DNA from: Heterobasidion occidentale
Lineage: Eukaryota; Basidiomycota; Agaricomycetes; Russulales; Bondarzewiaceae
Reading direction: 5' to 3'
Length of the DNA: 64,000 nt
Assembly: GCA_039111635.1 (NCBI GenBank)
Contig: JBCAQO010000011.1
Coordinates: 62,001-126,000, forward strand
Shown: positions 12,147-24,486 of the stretch, one piece after another
Layout: each line of letters starts with the position of its first letter
Position numbering within the stretch: the stretch's first letter is position 1
Position numbers and translations under genes: made by a program
The notes under the pieces: generated by a model
What the model saw: only the letters and a program-made list of their open reading frames with translations
Told to the model about the DNA's origin: nothing
The model's database searches: none

Positions 12147-15100
12147 ATGTCGTCTGCGGAAGATTCGTCTGACCCGACACAAAGCGTCTCTCGAGCCGTG
12201 AAAAAGAAAAGGCAGCAAACTCAAAAGGCGTGTGATCGCTGTAGGCAAAAGAAAGGTTTGTCATATGTCTTGACTCCTCGCTCTGGTCATACCAATCTCG
12301 CAAATCGTCAATCTCGGGTCTAGTTCGCTGTGAGAGACAACTTTCACTCGCTCTGGTGGGATTTCTCTGACTAGATATGGCATACCAGGCGATGGAATGG
12401 ACCAGCCAGACCTTCACTGCTCAAATTGCACCTTGTTCAATACAGACTGCACTTATCTATACGTCAAGGTGAGTTGGTCATCTGATTTTGCGAGAGCTCG
12501 GCATCGTACCTCTGACCTCGGGTTGTAACTTGGAGCTTGCTCGGAGCTGACGCTGATAATGGCACAGTCCGAGTTCGAGGTCAGTCTCGGTAGGGGTATG
12601 CCGATGCGTTTGTATTCTGTTTCTGCCATCAATCATTGTAATAACATGTCTGACTATCTAGAAACGTCGAATTGCGAAGGCGCCCAAGAAGGAGAAGCCT
12701 GCTCTAGATGCAGAGAGCATGCAAGGATATGTAGATGGTCTTGTAGCACGAATCCAATCCATGGAGGGCCTTCTTAAGAAGGTGCGTCTTTGTCAACGTT
12801 GAATCAGTGCATTCATCAATGGGTAAATATGCAGGCGTTTCCAGACACCGATATCGATGCCGCGTTGGATGTCCGTACGGCCACGACTTCCAGGGAGTCC
12901 TACAAAACATCCCTAGAAATGACCACGATGCCGGGAGCAACACAAGTCCAACCCTTTAGCCATCCACGGCCCATTGACCGCTTGCCATTCGCAGGTGCTT
13001 CAGTACCCATCGAAGACCGAGATCCCGAACCCAGCGACGACGAATATGAATACGGCATGTCGCCACAAATATTGGAGAAATTAGAAGCCTTGTCTCTTTA
13101 CCCTCTTCGCAACCTCTGGTTGGGAAAATCGAGTGATGCTCGATTACTACAGAGGGCCGTTGACATGAAGTCCAATTATTCGGGCGAGCCGCGTGAACGT
13201 GATAATCTAGATCCTTTATCATCGACCGCTAAAGCTTCCAAACAGTACCCAGTTTGTCCTTGCCTTCTCTCTGCATATCTCTCTACTCATCAAGAATTGT
13301 GCAGTGGGAGCATATCGGGGACGACGATAGACACTATCCGTATCATTTTCCTGAGGATGACCTTCTTCACGATCTTGTAAACGCATACTTCGGCCGCATC
13401 AACAGTTTTCTACCTCTCCTCCATCGACCTACATTTGAGCGATCTATAGTTGATGCTCAACATCTAACCGATGCACAATTCGGGAGGATCTTACTGCTTG
13501 TCTGCGCGGTCGGTGCCAAATATCTAGACGATCCACGAGTTGTACTGGAGAGAGCAAGTGACTGGTATTCAGCCGGTTACAAGTGGTTTTCGCAAGTCGA
13601 GGTGGCACAAAGGTCCGTGGTCAGCCTACCAACTCTGTACGATTTGCAAATCCACGCGGTAAGTATCCATACCGCATGCTCGTTTTTGGATCGAGCATAG
13701 ACCCTGAAACCTAACCATTTGGCTTGATACAGATTACTGTTCTTTACCTTTACGGGTCTCAGTCACAAGCGGCTTGGGTGACTGCCGGTGTCGGTCTTCA
13801 TCTAGCAGTTGACGTAGGCGCACATAGGAAAAGGGCGTATAAAGCTGCACCAAGTGTGCGAGATGAGCTTTGGAAACGCGCATTCTGGTCAGCACCGTTA
13901 TCGTTGCCTTGGCCGTGGATTAATCAGTTTTCAGGGTCCTGATGTTTGAAGACGTTGCGTTGAGCTCGTTTTTGGGCCGACCGTGTGGAATTCTGGAAGA
14001 AGAGTGAGTACAAGCAGTTGTCAATAGTGCATCTTTGTTGTTTATTCGGACATTTTCTCTAGATATGATCTCGACTTTCCGACGGAATGTGACGACGAAT
14101 TCTGGGTGCATTCTGACCCTAGCAAGGCATTCAAACAGCCACCAGGCATACCATCATCAGTAACCACCTTTACGCTAGCCCTTCGACTCACACAAATACA
14201 CGCTCGTACCCTTCGAACGATCGTCAGTGCATGCGCTCATGATTATGGATTGGACCTGACTGATAGCTCGAATCTCACGACAATAGTATCAAACCAATAA
14301 ATCCAAAAGCTTGTATGGTTTCCATGGACCTCATTGGGAGCAGCGAGCAGTCTCGGAGTTTGACTCAGATCTAAACAAATGGCTAGAGTCTATTCCCAGT
14401 CATTGTGCGCCAGCTTGATTATCTGTTCCATATGGTCTGCTGACATCACACTCCTCGTATAGTACAGTGGAACCCAACACAAAGTGACGCTCACGCCGAA
14501 GCCTCTGCATATCTGCGCTGCGTTTATCATGACGCGCAGATCCAGTTACACAGACCATTCATCAGACCAAAGAGCACAAAGTCTCCACTAGCTAGTACTT
14601 CGCTTGCAATCTGCACCAACGCTGCACGGTCAAGCATTCGTGTGATACTGGCCGAACGGCAAAGGACACGTCGGGCGGTGGGCCCGCTTTTACAGGTGTG
14701 CATGTAGCCTGCTAGTCATGGATACCCTCTGAACTTCCGCAGGCGAGTGCGTTCGTATCTGGCGTTGTGTTGGCCATCAATGTCCTGGGCATGAAGCGAG
14801 CAAATCCCACCATGGATCCAATTTCAGAGCTGATCACGGCGCACACAAGTGTACAGATTTTAAAAGAAGCTGAAGTGAGGTGCGCTCCCTCCTTGCTGTC
14901 CAGTCGCCCTGTGCACCGCTCACTATTCTAGTACAGATGGCATGATGCGGGCAGGATGCGGTGAGTACCTTTGAGGAAGCTGTCTTCGCCGTTGCTTACT
15001 CATGACGACTGGAAGGGATGTTCTGGCCGAATTAATCAACTGCGCTGATCATGATCAGGACACTCCCTCATTGCCTTCCGCAGGCGATCCCGCACCCTCC

Positions 15101-15658
15101 CATAAAAAGGCAACCATTCCTCTTGAACCCCCCACTTCTGCTTCTACGAGTGCCAAATTCCCTTTGAGAGGCTTTTCCAATCCGAAAGACTTGAGACCAC
15201 TGCCGAACTGGAGCGGCCTCGAACCCCTTCATGCTCCCATCGTCGATTCTCCAGGGATGAGCCAAATGAACCCCTACAATGCTGATAACGCAAGCGCCTT
15301 GCATTCCGAGTACAGCGACTTGTCGTCCATGTTCGCTCCAGACGCCCCCCATGACGCCGCGTGGGATTCACATTTTCCCTCAAAGCCAACCGCCGAAGGA
15401 CAAGCCCCGGCCTTGGCGCCGACGATAAATGCGTTTAATTTTGTCCCTCCGTTCCTGTCTGACCCGGCTCTGTCTGAGTCTTCCGTGAGTGGGGCAAGTC
15501 AGCAACAGTCGGCCCCCGCGCATATCGCGGATAATTTTGCGGCCCCGGTGGCCTCATACTCTGGCTTATCCTTCGATGAGTTGATGCAGGCCAACGAGGA
15601 TATGTTGGCGACATGGAACGGCGTGCCGGCTTCCTTTGGGTGCGTTATCGGTGGCTAG
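12147..15658 (+). CDS. Zn2Cys6 fungal-specific transcription factor, copy 1
   Basis: Fourteen exons keep frame to 874 residues: 12147-12255, 12324-12329 (6-nt micro-exon), 12389-12468, 12662-12781, 12835-13251, 13305-13658, 13733-13887, 13935-14003, 14063-14222, 14287-14404, 14463-14695, 14743-14874, 14932-14960 and 15016-15658. The N-terminal Zn2Cys6 domain reads ACDRCRQKK then, through the micro-exon, VRCDG, followed by CSNC and DC. Without the micro-exon the third zinc cysteine is lost. A dimerisation helix (VDGLVARIQSMEGLLKK) follows. Residues from about 250 match the fungal-specific regulator middle homology region: LVNAYFGRINSFLPLLHRPTF and RILLLVCAVGAKY. The C-terminal 200 residues are Ser/Pro/Ala-rich, as in activation domains. 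It acts in the nucleus; target genes cannot be read from the sequence. The paralogue is at 62640. Confidence 0.85.
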
Positions 15659-17717
15659 CCACAGCTTCGTACCTTATGTATTGTCTCTGTCGCTGACTTA
15701 TGAACATCGGATGTGTAAACGATAGCTTGGATCAGTGGGACGCCTATTTCCGGCATATGCATGATCCACCGGGCGCGCAATCGTAGATTTCGCACGAATG
15801 AGGAATGAAGCAGGCTGGTCAGGCGTGTCCGCGGAGTCATCAATATGTACGAGCCGACGCATTGGAACATTATTCACTCTCCTCATAGCTAGAGAACTGA
15901 GTTGTTGTGTCCAGAGATTGTTGTTGCCCTCCCCCGTATCGATCACATATCACGCTCAGTGATACGCCTTCCGATCCTGGCTTGCGCGTTGGGATGCATT
16001 TCTAGGTAGTATCCATGACAATTTACTAACTCCCCACTTTGATAGCAAGACGCACAACCGTAGTCGCTTCGAGCAACTGTGCACGGTGTTGTCAGATGAT
16101 CGTGAGTCTGCGCGCTGTGCGCTAGCCTGCACCACCACCTCGTACTTCTGACCTGCTATGACATCACTGTATACCTTACCAGTACCAGTACTCGTGTTCC
16201 TCAGTTGGGACTGCGAATGACACCCGAGCGGCCATGGCGGCCAGAAGCGGTCATGGATACTCCTTTTTCTTTCGGTTATACCTGAGCATTGCGTATGGAC
16301 GCTGCATACCCGACGTCACGTCAGACAGTTCAAAAGTGCTTTGACAGGATCATCTGCCTTCGCAAAGGTCTCGGTCGAAGCGACTACGATCGTGCATTTT
16401 GCTTTAACGTTCACCGTCCCGATTTCCAAGATAATGGCATGGCATAAGCACAGTAACCGACGTCGAGGGCACTGGTTCGATCATTTTGCAATCGCAGAGC
16501 AGAGCAATGCTTATATTGAGGGCACCGAAAGTCGCTACGATGAATGGCAGTCGGTAGTTACTGTACTCCTGAAGGCGTCAATATTGACAGGGCTGTCTAA
16601 CAAGATTCTCGATGATTGGACGTCGCTTCGTATCCTGGTCGACATTGGGCTTTGGACTATTTGGGCGACCTGGCTTCCGGGGCACGGTCTGAAAGGGGCT
16701 ATATCCCTGAGCAGTTCAATAACCCAACTGAAGCTAAGTACAGGGACATTGTTGTTGATGTACTTACGACCACGATGTGATACGGTCATTTCGATAGGAA
16801 CGGCCTATCACGTCCTGACGTCGGCATTAGAAAGACGTATGTGGCGCTCTATAATATGTATCGTGTCATGGCGTAGCGCATTGTCTGTTTGCAGGGACAG
16901 GATCTCCTAAAATGCGAACGATAATCGGATAGGTCGGAGGTCGGACGCGAGGCGCGTGCGATCACTCGAATCTATTGAGGGGACTTCGGGGTGATTTCTA
17001 TTCTAGGATCGATGATTGGGGAAACGTCGAGATAGTGCATTGATGACTGGCTGCTCGGGACATGAAGGTCGACTGATTGGTGCGAAAGCACGGCCAGAGC
17101 CAATGCTCGGTAGCCCATACGGAGAGGGGGGACGAGATGTGTGGAACAGAGAGTCGATTGGCCAGTAGCGCGGGGTGCGTCGAGGCAGGAGCATTACTGT
17201 ACATACGCAGGAATGGGCCTTCATTGATGGCACGGATTTAAATTGAGAGCAGGGTGCAGCGCCGACATCCATATGCGTTCCATTCCTGCAGAGCAATCGT
17301 GGCAAGGGGTTAAACGGGCGCGGAGCAGAGCAGAATGAAGGGGATAACACAGCGTCGGTGTTATGTCTCAGACGCTCAAGACGGCCTCGACCCTGCACTG
17401 CGCGGTGATACACGGTGGAGCGCAATTTTTTTCTCTGTACATGATGTTCACGGCCGCGATGACTAGCGATGGTCGACGGTGGTCCAACGGATATGACCTG
17501 AACACGAAGAACCGGAGGGCAGGTGTGCAGAGTCTGCAGACGGAGGCGGACAAGGCAGCGAGCAGGGAAGGGCAGCTGGCGGACGTTGCCGGACGGACCG
17601 AACGTACGATTTCCCATTTCCATTTTTGAAACATTTCCCCAGATTTATAAAAGCCACCACACATCTGCTCATTCTTTCCCTCGTTTCACCCCTCCCACCC
17701 CCCATCTCCCGCACAGC
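15659..17717. other. Intergenic, nothing recognised
   Basis: About 2 kb between the regulator and ERG20. A 189-codon plus-strand open frame at 16341-16910 and overlapping minus-strand frames at 17003-17735 show no family motif, and the latter extend into the ERG20 first exon. I see no supported gene; a divergent orphan is possible. The CT-rich stretch just before 17718 is a typical fungal leader. Confidence 0.4.
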
Positions 17718-19435
17718 ATGTCTTCCAAATTCCAAAGCGTCGCCCTCGGCGAGGACGGCTCACGCCCCGTCCACCCAGGTCTTGCCGCGAAGGCGAAGAA
17801 GGATACGCAGGCAGCCACGCGGAAGCGGTTCGAGGGCGCGTTCGCGACGATCCGCAGCGAGCTTTTGGAGCATTTTTCCGGTCATGGAATGCCTCCAGAT
17901 GCGATTGACTGGTACAGCAGGGTGCGTGAATCTATTATGGCTAGTTTCTACTACAGAGCCCCCGATCGTCAAATCTTCATGCGCGCGCTCTACATGGCGC
18001 GGGTCTCATGAGCTGGCTGGGGCCTATATTTGCGCGCCAGAGACATAAGAATCTTTAGAAATTGTTGATCTCGAGCGAGCCGTCGCAGGCCAGAGCCTCA
18101 TTTGGCGATCGGACGCGTGGAAGAGCCTAACCTTGGAATGCCGGGTTGTTCCAAATGAGCCGGGTAAAGAGATGGGATGTTATTGTTTTGACATGTCGCA
18201 TCTGCCTCGTTCTATCCCGGCCGTGTCTCCACCCCACCAGCAACTCCGATTGCGAGCTGGGAGCGCTCTCTGTTCTTCTCACATCACGTCTAGGTAGAAA
18301 TGACCCGCTGACCCTGTTTCTCCCGAACCGGCAGGTCCTCGACTACAATGTACCGGGCGGCAAACTCAACCGCGGTATCAGTGTCATCGACACCGCTGAG
18401 ATCCTGAAAGGCCGCCCTCTGACAGATGATGAATACATGCGCGCCGCTGTCCTCGGCTGGGGAATCGAATTCGTGCGTCGCCAAATTCCCATGTCAGCCG
18501 CCCTATTTTATTGACAGCCTTCTTCTTGATGCTTGTGCAGATGCAAGCCTTCTTCCTCGTTTCAGACGACCTCATGGACTCGTCCGTGACCCGCCGGGGC
18601 CAGCCATGTTGGTATCGCCAACCAGACGTAGGCACCATCGCTGTCAACGATGCGCTGCTGCTCGAGGGCGCGATGTACCAAATGCTCCGGAAACACTTCC
18701 GCGGTCAGCCATACTACACGGATCTGATGGACCTGTTCCACGAGGTGTCGTACGAGACCGAGATGGGACAGCTCGTAGATCTCATCACAGCGCCAGAGGA
18801 CAAGGTCGACCTGAGCAAGTTCTCTCTTGAACGGTACGCGTTTCACTTTGCAATGCAGGGCTTGACGTCATCGGTATACTCACACCCGGATTTCCAGGCA
18901 TTCCCTGATCGTGATCTACAAGACCGCCTTCTACTCCTTCTACCTTCCAGTAGCATGCGCGATGCTCATGTGCGGCATCCCAATGTTCACTCCCTCCACA
19001 TCCCCCTCAGAACCAAGCGATCACCTAACCGAGCCCTACAAAACCGCGCTTGAGATCCTCCTTCCGCTCGGCGAGTACTTCCAGATCCAGGACGACTTCC
19101 TCGATTTCTCCGCGCCGCCGGAGGTCTTGGGCAAGATCGGGACGGACATCGTCGACAACAAGTGCTCGTGGTGCATCAACACCGCTCTCTCGCTCGCGAC
19201 GCCCGCGCAGCGCGCAGTGCTCGACGCCAACTACGGAAAGAAGGACGCCGAATGCGAGCGCCGAGTGAAGGTCGTGTTCGAGGCCGTCGGCGTGCGGCGG
19301 AAGTACGAGGAGTACGAGAAGGACGTGTACGGCCGGCTGTGCAAGCTGATCGAGGAGGTGCCTGAGGAGGAGGGCGGCGTGAAGCGGGCGGTGTTCACGA
19401 GTTTCTTGGAGAAGATCTACAAGAGACAGAAGTGA
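17718..19435 (+). CDS. ERG20: Farnesyl diphosphate synthase
   Basis: Condenses IPP with DMAPP and GPP to FPP in the cytosolic mevalonate/sterol pathway. Exons 17718-17921, 18335-18472, 18541-18833 and 18898-19435 join in frame to 390 residues. The first intron (413 nt) is unusually long for this genome. [13 protein letters not shown] is the conserved substrate-side start of the prenyl-synthase fold. The first Asp-rich motif is DDLMD (in [17 protein letters not shown]). The second is DDFLD (in [21 protein letters not shown]). [15 protein letters not shown] and a basic C-terminus (LEKIYKRQK) are eukaryotic FPPS features. The two aromatic residues at positions -4/-5 of the first motif (FF) fit FPP rather than GGPP length control. 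About 40 residues longer at the N-terminus than yeast ERG20. No terpene-cluster genes adjoin it, so this is probably the housekeeping copy. Confidence 0.92.
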
Positions 19436-19569
19436 GCTCGAGTCGGAGATTTCGATATTCTTTTCACGATCCATTCATAACGCTACTTGCTTTGTTCGAT
19501 GCTATTACACTAGAAGTTGAATACGCCATTTGGCAATTCTTGGTACCACAGATCCAGGTTTACCGGATA

Positions 19570-19740
19570 GGCAACGCAGGGTAGGACCCCCGACAATCCC
19601 GCCAGAGGTATGTTTGGCGAAAAGGGGTAAACTACCGGACTTTTTTCGGAGCCTGCGGCCCTCTTTGACTACCAGGAATTAATCAGACCTTGAGTACAGG
19701 CCCTCCCGCTACCGGAGATATGATCAGACCTCCAAAAATC
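19570..19740. repeat. Dispersed CCGGTAG-type repeat, copy A
   Basis: This stretch shares ATCCCGCCAGAGGTATGTTT (19596-19615) exactly, in reverse complement, with 47131-47150. Both copies carry ACTACCGGA-like motifs beside it (for example 19630-19639 and near 19710). It appears to be a non-coding repeat family, probably a non-autonomous transposon. The ends are not defined. Confidence 0.45.
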
Positions 19741-19836
19741 GGAAAAAAATCATGAGAAATCAAAAAAAAATCGCGTGATAACACGATACATGTCAGGAAT
19801 GCGGCAAACCTATCACGAAGTGCGTATAGTAGAGAA

Positions 19837-22800
19837 CTAGTCCATATCTTGTGCATCTTCCACCACTTTAGGCGACCGACCCTCAATCTCTTTGATGGTG
19901 CTCTCGATGCTCTCCCTCTTTCCCTTCAATGCTTTGTAGTACTCGTAGTCTTGTAGTGAAATAGCTATATTTTGGCCCAGCGGTGTGGGATTTGCCAGGA
20001 GAGCGGCAAGAAACGAGCTCGGTTTAATGAGCTTGAAAGTCGATACTTTGAGGCCTGTAGCGTGACGCATGGTTGATGAGAATTGACGTGCAGCAAAAGG
20101 CTTGAATAGCTGTGCAGCTATATAGGACACGGCCGAGATGTTCGAGGAATCAGTCACCCAGCTGTGGGGACTGTTCTTACCAGTCGATTTTGCGTAGATA
20201 GAGAGCACTGTTAACCAACACGTGAAACAGATTGCAAGGAGGTTCAGAAGATAATAGACCTACCCTGAGCAATCCAGATCTCTCGATTGTGGAAGACAAA
20301 CCCGAAGGATGCCCCGGCACTAAGCTCAACATCATTACCTTGTTCCAAGGTATGACTTGCTTGCACAAGTGGAAGTGCCGGTGTGATATTGGCATTCTCT
20401 ACGAAAGACGGCAGTTTATGCTTACGACAAATCGTCCTCCTTTGCATCTGCATCTGCGAGAAGTTAGCACACCTCACAACCAACGGATACGACGGAGAAT
20501 CAACACTTACCTTCTTAGCTTTACTTGTAGAGACCTCGGCGGCATTTGCTGCTGCACCTAGCGCTGGTTCTTGGGCAGATAATCCATTGACGTGTCCTTG
20601 TCGTCCGCCGGGAGCTGGATGCCGCCACCTCGTCATGCACTCCAAACCTGTACCTATGCCCCGATCTTCCCGAATCTTGAGAATTTCGTTGAACTGCCGC
20701 AGCAGTGCTTGCCGTTCTGATTCCTCCGGTGCCCGTGTCTTGCCCTTGCCCTGGGAATGAATGCCCTTGTCGGCTTGGATAGTCTGGTGAGCATCTCGAA
20801 GCTTGACCATCATCGAGAAGTTGATAGTGGTGTAACGTGTGGCTGGAGATGTGTGCTGATTCGGGTCGTCGACAGCTGACAGACACTCCGCTAATGCTTC
20901 ACCAAGCGCCGCAGCATCCCGCTTATATATCTGAGGAGGGTCTTCTGGAAGAGTTTGTCTTTAAATGAATCTACGTGAATAGAACACATCAGGAGAGAGT
21001 ACCTGTAACTCACATATCCATGGTGTTCTGAACCGCGAGAGCCGTAGCAGCATATGCTAGGGAATTGACCTGCTGATCTTCTTGGACCGAAGAGACCTCG
21101 TCTTCTAGGAACTCCATGGCGGATAGGAGTTGGTGCATTTCTGACTCTGTTCCGGTGGCATCCAATTCTCCATCTAACATATCATCACTGTCTGTGGAAT
21201 CTTCAATTTTATTGTCGGTATCGCTGTCAGAATCTGGGTGCAATGGATGTGTAGCAAGGCCATCGTGGTGAGAGTTAAGATCTAGATTGAACCATGATCT
21301 AACAGAGGGTAGACGAGGGACGAGAGCTTGATGGGTGCGAAGGTTGTCAGCTCCGAGAACCTCCCAGAGAGAGTGCACTTCCTCGAAGGCCGCATTTGCT
21401 GCACGCTGGATTTCTGCGTCAGTTGGGTATGTCGCCAGAGCCCCCAGATTGATTTGACGGCTGTCAGTATAGGTATGATTATATCCGTTAGCACGAGCCT
21501 TGCCATCGGAGCTTTCTGAAAAGAAAAAATGTTCGCGCAGATGGACATTGAGCTTTGGTACCATATAATGAAATTCTTCAAGCGTGAAATCCTTGACTAT
21601 CTGTCGACAGATCCCAAAAACGTGCTCGCAAGTGGCCGTGGAGAGAAGCCAAGGGAGGAGAGGGTAGACAGTACCATCAAAATAGTCACGATAGATGATG
21701 ATGAGCTGGAGCAGAGCGCGTGTTGCAAAACGAATGATATCGCATGCTTCATGGGACAAAAGATGCTTTCCTTTTTGATAGCCAGCAGAATCCAAGAAAT
21801 CTTCCCAAGCCTCCATAGAAAAATGTGCACGAAGCACCATGTGCGCGCGCTCGATCAATGTGAGGTGACGATTTTCGTAGGCATCTACGAGGTCACCAAA
21901 AACGAATACATATATGATGGGTCCCACCCACTCGGGCCAGTTTTTGACCATCCACTCGAGCATATGCGATGAAAAGAATCGTGTGGCAGCATTGTCATCC
22001 TGCCGGTCGGTCTTCTCGACATCCCTGTTGTACAACGTACCATCGATTGCTTGCACTACCTCTCGGAAGTGACAGTATAATACTGGAAAGTTGCCTAGGG
22101 TCAGCAACTGCGCACCCGAGTAAGTATTGTTCCGAAGGGTTTTTCGCAGATGTGGCGGATCCTGGACCATTGCTATTGGGCATCATTGAGTCCCAAAGCG
22201 CGAAATCCGAAGGTCTAGATCTCGACCTGAAGTGTTATTGGGATGGTGTTTGATGTATGAATGAGTGCCTGTGGCTGTGTTACAGAATAGTCGTTGAAGT
22301 GAGCGCTCGGTCCCTGTTCCATCGGCAGCATAAGAGACTACCTTGATGTCTTGTTTGAGCAGCCCGTCAACAATTTCAAGGAGGTAAGGAAGTAAATCCT
22401 TGGCTGAAAGGCTGTCTGTAATACCAAGGGCAGCAGCGACAATGGCAAGGATGTTCGGCATTGGCACTTGTACACACCACACTCGAATCTAGGTATATCA
22501 GAGACCCTGGTTTTAATGTGATCTAGCGTACCACTGCGATAAAACTGACCTTCGTAGCCTTTTCGATCTCTCCTCGACGTATAGCATTGGTGAGGACGTT
22601 GGGTTCGGTCAAGAGCCTTGGAGGTCCGACACCTCCTACAACATAGTAATTACCGTCATGATCGAGATATGGCCGTAGAGCGGGCAGAAGTTTGGTGTCA
22701 TCGCATGAGAGTCCAACAGGGCCTTTCCATCCAAGTTTGTCAAGATAATCCTTGATGAGCTTTGGTGTACGGTCGGTGATACCGACTGGGAATTCTGCCT

Positions 22801-23294
22801 CAATGGCTCGATGCCTCCTAAGTGATAGAGTAATGAGAATCATGAGTAATGTGCAAAGAAGACAACATACTGGAGAGTCCGAGGGTCAGGAAGCGGTAGT
22901 GAATGTCGGATGGCCTGATATGCACGAGGGCTGTGAATATTGATGATGTGCGCAAACTGTACGATGTCGGGTGCATATCTGAATCCCTGCATTCCGATGC
23001 CTTGCAATTCTCTGTCCTTTTTCTGAACCATGGCACTCACGAGATCGACAAAGACACTCTCGTTGTCAAATGTGCCTTCTGTCACACCCTTCGCAAACAA
23101 GATACATGGGCTAGAAGGATCCTGTAACAACAATAAGCTACGAATAAGAGCAGCACAAAGATATACAAATCACACCTTTTTGAAGGCCGTGATGAGAGCT
23201 TGAATACCATGTGTTCTGCTCCATACTTCGACCGCACGAGCATCTGAGTCTGTATGTACAAGCGGTGTGAATTTACGGTTTCTGTCATCGGGAA
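19837..23294 (-). pseudogene. P-superfamily-like DDE transposase gene, downstream part
   Basis: Exons 23294-23176, 23121-22871, 22817-22532, 22488-21014, 20958-20511, 20453-20264 and 20207-19837 keep phase throughout. Motifs in order: SPRAYQAIRHSLPLPDPRT, GLSCDDTKLL, VVSYAADGTGTERSLQRLF, AMVQDPPHLRKTLRNN and STATCEHVFGICRQIV. These resemble the P-element/THAP9 RNase H-like transposase core: the LPSPRT linker, first Asp, second Asp, then DxPHLxKTxRN. Family assignment rests on these motifs only. An in-frame TGA at 22185-22183 lies just before the PIAMVQDPPH segment. An Arg CGA would fit there, so I read it as a C-to-T nonsense change. The upstream part of the gene is at 36725-36298, separated by two Helitrons. 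Joining 36298 to 23294 restores an Ile codon and the frame ...SLP-I-PDDRNRKF.... The gene is therefore broken twice. Confidence 0.7.
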
Positions 23295-24486
23295 TCCATA
23301 AATAGAGGGCGACAGTGGAAAATTGTGGCGCTGGGCCGGCGGCTCACGTCGCGTGTCTTCGCTTATGCTCGCGTGGGCCACGTAAGAAACCACGCGAGAC
23401 CACTGTCCCATAGGCTTCGGGACGCGAAACGGAGCGTGTCGGAGCTCGAAACGGAGTTGGTCAGCGCGCGCGTGCCCGGGGCTGCTGCGAGCCTTGCGAT
23501 ATAGCTGATCTCTGCCATCAACCATCATCATCTCTGTCCCAGACCCTCATCTGTGCTCTCCTCTGCTTTATTCCTCACTGGCTTTTCTCTCAAACTCTAC
23601 TCTGCTCTACTGGGTGTCTCTGAGCACGGATTCTGCTTAGAAAAAGCCTACAGGGTGTGAAGTCTACCAGCACGGCCTTAGTTTTCTGTAGCCAAAAGCA
23701 GTCTTTTCATAGCTGCCTGGACTCTCTCATCCTGCGGTGTTTCAGTTGCTCAGGTACCTTTTACCACGATCTCGCAGTCACAACGACCTGCTTTGCAGAC
23801 AACGGGTGACATTGAGTTGTCAAAGAGCATTGGGAATCCTCTTCCCCTGGCACTGTCTTGCGGCAATTTCTTCAGGTGAACTGTGAGGGGGCATTCAGCG
23901 AGTGCTTAGCTTGGCAACCACTCTTGGCTCTTGGTTTTGTTTGCAGGTGTTTTTTTTATTTAGCTTTTCACAATGAGTGTTCCACCTTTGTAAGTCTGTG
24001 TTGCTTGCATCATGTCTATTGTGCTCAACTCTTTTTGTAGGTCTCCTAATGAGGGGTGGTGGAAGTCTGGATGCCTGCATTGTCACCTTTGTGAGTTTTT
24101 TTGGCTTGCTTGGATTCTGTTTCATTGCTAAAATTCTCTTTAGAGATGATGATGAGGATGATCTCTATATGACACACCTGAGACTGTACATAAGTATGTG
24201 TTTTACTTTTGCTTATTGGTTGTGTATACTCATATTTGCTATAGTGAGAACACCAATAATAGTGAAGATGAGGATGATCTGTATATGACTCCTCCACCTG
24301 AGAATCTCAATGGGTATGTGGTTTTATTTAATCTTTTTATGGTCATTGGCTAAAAAGAAGAAACTATAGACATGTTGAAAACCAAGAGGCTGTTGAAGAG
24401 GCTGCCCATGTGGATGTGACTATGACAAGGTATGCAGTTTTTTTTAAATGACACAAAATTTGTTTATTAATTTTGGGGTTTATAAG

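Noticed and set aside
16341..16910. 189-codon plus-strand open frame upstream of ERG20
   Set aside because: No motif, signal or splice structure, and several overlapping frames are equally open; chance frame more likely.
17718..19435. Terpenoid biosynthetic cluster around the prenyl synthase
   Set aside because: No terpene synthase, P450 or transporter adjoins it, and motifs fit housekeeping ERG20.
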